Shown here: in pieces, positions 52,379 to 55,677 of the stretch
Layout: every line of letters begins with the position of its first letter
Numbering within the stretch: the stretch's first letter is position 1
Assembly: GCA_030433355.1 (NCBI GenBank)
Contig: JAUIMG010000019.1
Coordinates: forward strand, 1 to 55,677
Direction of reading: 5' to 3'
Origin: Bacteroidia bacterium
Lineage (GTDB): Bacteria > Bacteroidota > Bacteroidia > Flavobacteriales_E > Vicingaceae
Length of the DNA stretch: 55,677 bases
Program-made: the position numbers and the translations under genes
Notes under the pieces: model-generated
Database searches by the model: none
What the model was told of the DNA's origin: nothing
The model's input: the letters and a program-made list of their open reading frames with translations, nothing else

Positions 52379-53617
52379 TTAATTATTTTCAGGTTCTGCC
52401 CAATCTGAATTTCTTACAAATACAGTATACTGTACATATGGTTTCCCTTTTTCATTAAATTCAAACTTTTCTGCAACAGGCAATAACTGAATAGTCTTGT
52501 TCATTCTAGAAGTATTTGAATACGGGCTATTTTGACCATTCATCTTTATAAGAGATTTATGATTTTCTGGTGTCATACGCTTAAAATCCTTAATTCCATA
52601 GATGTACATAAAAAGCATAACATCTGAAGAAATTGGCATTTTAGTATAGGAACTGCTATCTCTCATGAATTCTGGGAGTTGGTTGGATGGCATTACCATA
52701 TAACTATCTACCATTAAAAAGTTTATAGATAAAATTTTATTTTCTAAACCTAAATCTGAAGATCGTATCTGCGAAGCAAAAGGTTTTTGTCCATTTACTT
52801 GGAATTGAAAAACATGATACAATCCAAAAAAACCATATGCCTTGCTTTTGTTTGATCTATTGTAGAGTGTATAAAAGTTCTTAAACATTACTTTTTCTCT
52901 GTTAAGCTTCTCAGAAAGGTAATTTACATTGGTCTTAATCTGCGATAAAAGAAATAGGGTGTCAGAAGAATTTTTATAAATGGAATCCAAAATGTTTATT
53001 TGCTCAAGTAAAACTTCTACCTCAGTCAAGTTTTCTATTGTAGGACTAGGACTCGGCATCAATGAATTCAAAAATGCTGAAGTAAGATTTAAATCCTGGA
53101 TTTTGTCAACACCAATAAACTTAAACTTTTTGTTTTCAGGCAATTGTTTGTAGTATTCTTGAAATTTTCGGTATTTATCGTAATAATCTTTATTGTTCCG
53201 TGCTTGAACAACTACCCATTTTTGAAGTATGTCTTTTAGAAGATTTTCGTCTCCATTTTCTAAATACTTATTTAAAAGTACAGCTTGAACAAAATCTAAC
53301 TCAGCGTAATATTGCTTGAAATTGTGTTTATCATTTAGATGTTTAAATAATTCATAATCGAATTTCTGTGGCTCTTCAAATCCATGAATTTCTCCAACCA
53401 ATACCAGCTGATTATCTATTAGGTCTTTGTCTAATTTTTCAAAACTGAATTTTTGAGTAAGAGGAATAGTTTCACTATTCTCTTGTAAATAGTCGATGTA
53501 TTTTCCACCTGTGGAATACTCCCAAAGATGAAAGCCTCCATATAACAATCCTAAAAGCAAGGCCACAGCAGCTATTACCTTTAAAATTAGTTTAACTATT
53601 TTCTTTAAAAATCCCAT
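52379..53617 (-). CDS. EreA/ChaN (Tiki)-like membrane-anchored protein
   Basis: 412 residues. N-terminal TM anchor (~8-30, 'LILKVIAAVALLLGLLYGGF'). 'LVLVGEIHGFEEPQKFDYELFKHLNDKHNFKQYYAELDF' (~70-108) matches the start of erythromycin-esterase/haem-uptake (ChaN) and TIKI-type proteins, with conserved E-x-H and E. 'KFKFIGVDKIQDLN' and 'AYGFFGLYHVFQFQ' continue the fold. Hydrolase activity is plausible; the substrate is unknown. It ends 48 bp before the OMPLA gene start. Confidence 0.75.
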   Translation of the reverse strand: MGFLKKIVKLILKVIAAVALLLGLLYGGFHLWEYSTGGKYIDYLQENSETIPLTQKFSFEKLDKDLIDNQLVLVGEIHGFEEPQKFDYELFKHLNDKHNFKQYYAELDFVQAVLLNKYLENGDENLLKDILQKWVVVQARNNKDYYDKYRKFQEYYKQLPENKKFKFIGVDKIQDLNLTSAFLNSLMPSPSPTIENLTEVEVLLEQINILDSIYKNSSDTLFLLSQIKTNVNYLSEKLNREKVMFKNFYTLYNRSNKSKAYGFFGLYHVFQFQVNGQKPFASQIRSSDLGLENKILSINFLMVDSYMVMPSNQLPEFMRDSSSYTKMPISSDVMLFMYIYGIKDFKRMTPENHKSLIKMNGQNSPYSNTSRMNKTIQLLPVAEKFEFNEKGKPYVQYTVFVRNSDWAEPENN

Positions 53618-53751
53618 AATCTATTGTTTAAGATAATACGTTTTCTATTGCTTATTGCACTTTGTAGAATAAAAGAAGTCAACTTCAGATTCTTTTTTTT
53701 AAAGTTACCTCGACCCATAAATCTTTACTTATCAATGGTTAACTATTTTTT

Positions 53752-54600
53752 CTACGGTATTAATGGAGCTTTATAAAAGTCTTTAAGGTTGTTGGTGTAT
53801 ATGCAATAGTTGATTTTATAATCAATTTGAAAGATAGTTGGATTAGTTTCTCCTAGTGGCACTAGCATTAAATTTCTCTTCTCTTTGCACTTTTCTTTAC
53901 TTTTTGAAGAGTCAAAATTTACATCAAAATAGAACAAGTATTTTGAAACCCATTTTATTTGTTTATTGGTCTTTTTCTGATTTAATGTTCCATTAATATT
54001 TCTTAACTCAATTTTATCTCTATGATGGATAATTGCATTTTGATATTCCACAGCATTTAAGGGTATCCCATTAAGAAAGGGAATGTAATTGATCTGACCA
54101 TCCATGAAAACCCATTTTTTTAGTTCTGGAATATAGGCTTCAGAAGCAACATGACCTGCATCATATTTAGAAGTTTCCACATTTTTTAATTTTAGCCCTA
54201 ATGTTCTTGCAGTAATTCCAATAGCATTTAAACTTGCCACAAGAACAATTCCATACTCAACACATCTGAAACTTTTGCCTTCATCAACTTCGGCTAAAAT
54301 ACTTAATGCGTCACTTTTTTGGGGCTTATTAATGCCATTATGCTTCCATCGGCTACTAGTCCAATCTACTAGAATCAAAGATTTTTCAATATCCGTTTTT
54401 GCTTCAGCTATTAACTTTTCTAAATCGTATTTTTTAGCTAATTCTTGAAGATCAGCATCGCTTTGTGGGTTGGGAAAAACAAAGTCGCATATTGCAGTAT
54501 CTACAGATACGGTATCAAATTTAAGTGGATATAGCTTTTGAGTAAAAGACTGAAAGTTTGAAAAAAGAAGTATAAAAATAAGAATGTAAAGCTTTTTCAT
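53752..54600 (-). CDS. Secreted transglutaminase-like protein
   Basis: 282 residues from ATG 54600 (MKKLYILIFILLFSNFQSFTQ, a signal peptide); the open frame extends to an ATG at 54723 but a -7 box lies within that extension. The transglutaminase/papain-like triad is visible: Cys in 'KSFRCVEYGIVLVASLNAIGI', His in 'DAGHVASEAYIPELKKW' and Asp in 'WVFMDGQINYIPFLNG'. Periplasmic or secreted protease, transglutaminase or amidase. It has no sorting domain. Confidence 0.85.
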   Translation of the reverse strand: MKKLYILIFILLFSNFQSFTQKLYPLKFDTVSVDTAICDFVFPNPQSDADLQELAKKYDLEKLIAEAKTDIEKSLILVDWTSSRWKHNGINKPQKSDALSILAEVDEGKSFRCVEYGIVLVASLNAIGITARTLGLKLKNVETSKYDAGHVASEAYIPELKKWVFMDGQINYIPFLNGIPLNAVEYQNAIIHHRDKIELRNINGTLNQKKTNKQIKWVSKYLFYFDVNFDSSKSKEKCKEKRNLMLVPLGETNPTIFQIDYKINYCIYTNNLKDFYKAPLIP

Positions 54601-54673
54601 TGCTTGGATGTTTTTAGCTATAAGTGTGGCTTCGGTATGAGCGAGGTTGTGAAACTTATAACTCTTTGTGTGC

Positions 54674-54681
54674 CAAATATA
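54674..54681 (-). promoter_or_regulatory. -7 box (TATATTTG) of the transglutaminase gene
   Basis: Minus strand TATATTTG fits TAnnTTTG and ends 73 bases before ATG 54600. It argues against the frame's more upstream ATG at 54723. Confidence 0.55.
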
Positions 54682-54775
54682 TTTTTTTTGTAATATCATC
54701 ATTTTTAAATACTTAGTCCACATTTGTAAAAAAATAATTAGATGGTATAGGACATTGGTTAAATGGATATTAAAT

Positions 54776-54805
54776 TAAAAAGTCGGACCGAAGTCCGACT
54801 TTTTA
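54776..54805. terminator. Terminator hairpin in a divergent intergenic region
   Basis: GTCGGAC (54782-54788) and GTCCGAC (54793-54799) with a CGAA loop and A/T tracts on both sides. It has no upstream gene on either side that needs it: the flanking genes diverge (54600 - and 54963 +). Minus-strand sequence just before it (54806-54850) ends a 12-codon open frame reading PTIAKKTWGDTN-stop. Confidence 0.75.
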
Positions 54806-54962
54806 ATGATTATTGCTAGCTTTTAGTTCGTGTCGCCCCATGTTTTCTTAGCGATTGTTGGCTGTGGTTATTTTATTATTTTCTGCTTGGAATTTAGTTA
54901 TATTTACTTCCCTTCTATATATATTGGTAGTATGTCATAAGCTAAAGGATTGGCTCGCCTGG

Positions 54963-55553
54963 ATGGATGAGCTTTCCATAAATAATTACGTTATCATAGA
55001 TAATTTTTTAGATGACGAAAGATTAAAGACAATTCAAACTTTTTTTCATTCACATCTAGATGCATTTACTAAGGCTGGAATAGGAGCCTTAGGAGCTAAT
55101 GTTATTCGTAGGGATATACGTGGAGACTATACATTTTGGCTAGATAGAAAAAGAGATTTAGAGTTAGATGAATTATGGAGCTTAATTGATGAGACTTTGT
55201 ATATATATAATCGATTTTGTTTTCTTGGTTTATCAGGATATGAATTTCATTTGGCCCATTACCCAGAAGGAGGGCACTACGATAAACATTTAGACCAATT
55301 CAACAATAGAAACAACCGTATGATAAGTATGGTGATCTACTTGAATAAAAATTGGCAGAAAGGAGATGGAGGTGAGTTGGAGATTTTCTTGAAAGATGGC
55401 ACATCATTCTTGGTTGAACCAACAGAAGCAAAATGTGTGATGTTCAAAAGTGCTGAAATTCCACATGGCGTTAAGGCTTCAAACAAAGCAAGATATAGTG
55501 TAACGGGATGGTTTTTAAAACAACCATCTTCCGTAGTTCAATTTTTTAGTTAA
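54963..55553 (+). CDS. 2-oxoglutarate/Fe(II) oxygenase (P4H-like)
   Basis: 196 residues from ATG 54963 (MDELSINNYVIIDNFLDDERL); the ORF can be extended to 54855 but the upstream stretch is not conserved-looking and would run through a hydrophobic, low-complexity segment. 'LAHYPEGGHYDKHLDQFNNRNNRMISMVIYLNK' carries H..D, and 'AEIPHGVKASNKARYSVTGWF' supplies the second His and the 2OG-binding Arg. Family members hydroxylate proteins (prolyl-4-hydroxylase type) or small molecules. It is a single gene between an orphan terminator and a GC-richer block. Confidence 0.85.
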   Translation: MDELSINNYVIIDNFLDDERLKTIQTFFHSHLDAFTKAGIGALGANVIRRDIRGDYTFWLDRKRDLELDELWSLIDETLYIYNRFCFLGLSGYEFHLAHYPEGGHYDKHLDQFNNRNNRMISMVIYLNKNWQKGDGGELEIFLKDGTSFLVEPTEAKCVMFKSAEIPHGVKASNKARYSVTGWFLKQPSSVVQFFS

Positions 55554-55559
55554 GGATGT

Positions 55560-55677
55560 TTGTATATCGTACCCAATGCTCGCCAACGGCCCTGGCTAAG
55601 AAACGTGCGGGTTTTGGAACACTTGCCTGTCAACCGAGAACCAAATTTTATTTAATGTATTAAGTTTCATTTTAACG
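55560..55677. other. GC-richer block, possible recombination site (attC-like?)
   Basis: Bases from about 55567 to 55650 (…GCTCGCCAACGGCCC…GTGCGGGTTTTGGAACACTTGCC…) are visibly richer in G+C than the rest of the window and have no ORF. Imperfect complementary blocks (GGTTTTGG against CCGAGAACC) and a tail 'tattaagtttcattttaacg' resemble intergenic recombination or repeat elements. Whether this is an integron attC or a dispersed repeat cannot be told here. Confidence 0.35.

Noticed and set aside
54601-54723. Upstream ATG (54723) for the transglutaminase gene
   Set aside because: It would put 41 residues before a perfect signal peptide and includes a promoter-like box.
54855-54962. Upstream ATG (54855) for the oxygenase, adding a TM-like segment
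   Set aside because: The added segment is a random-looking hydrophobic stretch across intergenic DNA; family proteins start near 54963.

Overview
The window is an AT-rich chromosomal segment of a Bacteroidota bacterium, most like a marine or freshwater Flavobacteriales relative. The evidence is several secreted proteins ending in a type IX secretion (T9SS) type A sorting domain, Bacteroidota-type -7 boxes (TAnnTTTG) just ahead of genes, a Bacteroidota-type topoisomerase IV pair, reg_prop/Y_Y_Y and SpoIIE architectures, and small families typical of the phylum (DUF2911, DUF6913, RecF next to DUF721). I see no rRNA, tRNA, CRISPR array, prophage or insertion sequence. Genes are densely packed, with many 1-40 bp overlaps. 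No stretch over 300 bp lacks a gene, except 40799-41211, which holds a decayed DksA-like gene.

Layout. 1-4085 (-): T9SS-exported beta-propeller-like proteins, with a tandem near-identical duplication and an orphan sorting-domain remnant. 4127-8014 (+): two small secreted proteins, pyrR-pyrB with almost no leader, a STAS protein and RNase Z. 8011-16208 (-): MsrB, a DEAD-box helicase, DUF2911, a class III aminotransferase, an ECF sigma / membrane anti-sigma-like / Spy-like trio, and a transketolase split into two genes with a von Willebrand A protein between them. 16349-17446 (+): YchF. 17443-20690 (-): a GT-C-like membrane protein and a YfiR-like/SpoIIE phosphatase. 20917-26996 (+): parE, parC, rhomboid protease and class IV aminotransferase, tightly spaced. 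27103-32073 (+): a 1656-residue T9SS cargo with two LamG and many thrombospondin-3-like repeats. 32076-32669 (-): YqgE/AlgH. 32751-37565 (+): TMTC-like TPR membrane protein, GT9 glycosyltransferase, PdxH and GT2 glycosyltransferase. 37562-39075 (-): two unknown proteins around a thioesterase. 39153-40339 (+): an SPFH membrane protein, a 50-residue DUF4177-like protein and a 57-residue Arc-like ribbon-helix-helix protein, closed by a terminator shared with FKBP (40370-40798, -). 40864-42896: DksA-like pseudogene, DUF4442, ribH and a YfgM-like TPR protein. 42998-45801 (+): recF, DUF721, DUF6913, dapA. 45821-54600 (-): a 1242-residue lipoprotein-propeller-SpoIIE sensor phosphatase, a stomatin-like SPFH protein, a haem-motif lipoprotein, a phospholipase A1-like outer-membrane protein, an EreA/Tiki-like membrane protein and a transglutaminase-like protein. 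54963-55553 (+): a 2OG-Fe(II) oxygenase in a neighbourhood that looks inserted.

How the genes may work together. A STAS protein with a conserved phospho-serine and two SpoIIE-type phosphatases with different sensor halves are the phosphatase and antagonist parts of a partner-switching network; no anti-sigma kinase is visible here. The best candidate for a little-described system is the SPFH / DUF4177 / Arc-like mini-operon. The split transketolase wrapped around a VWA gene and the sigma operon whose apparent start lies inside its neighbour's terminator also deserve attention. Many start codons were re-chosen (41212, 42998, 54600, 54963, 52330, 39075, 32669, 18843) from promoter position, signal peptides or family fit.
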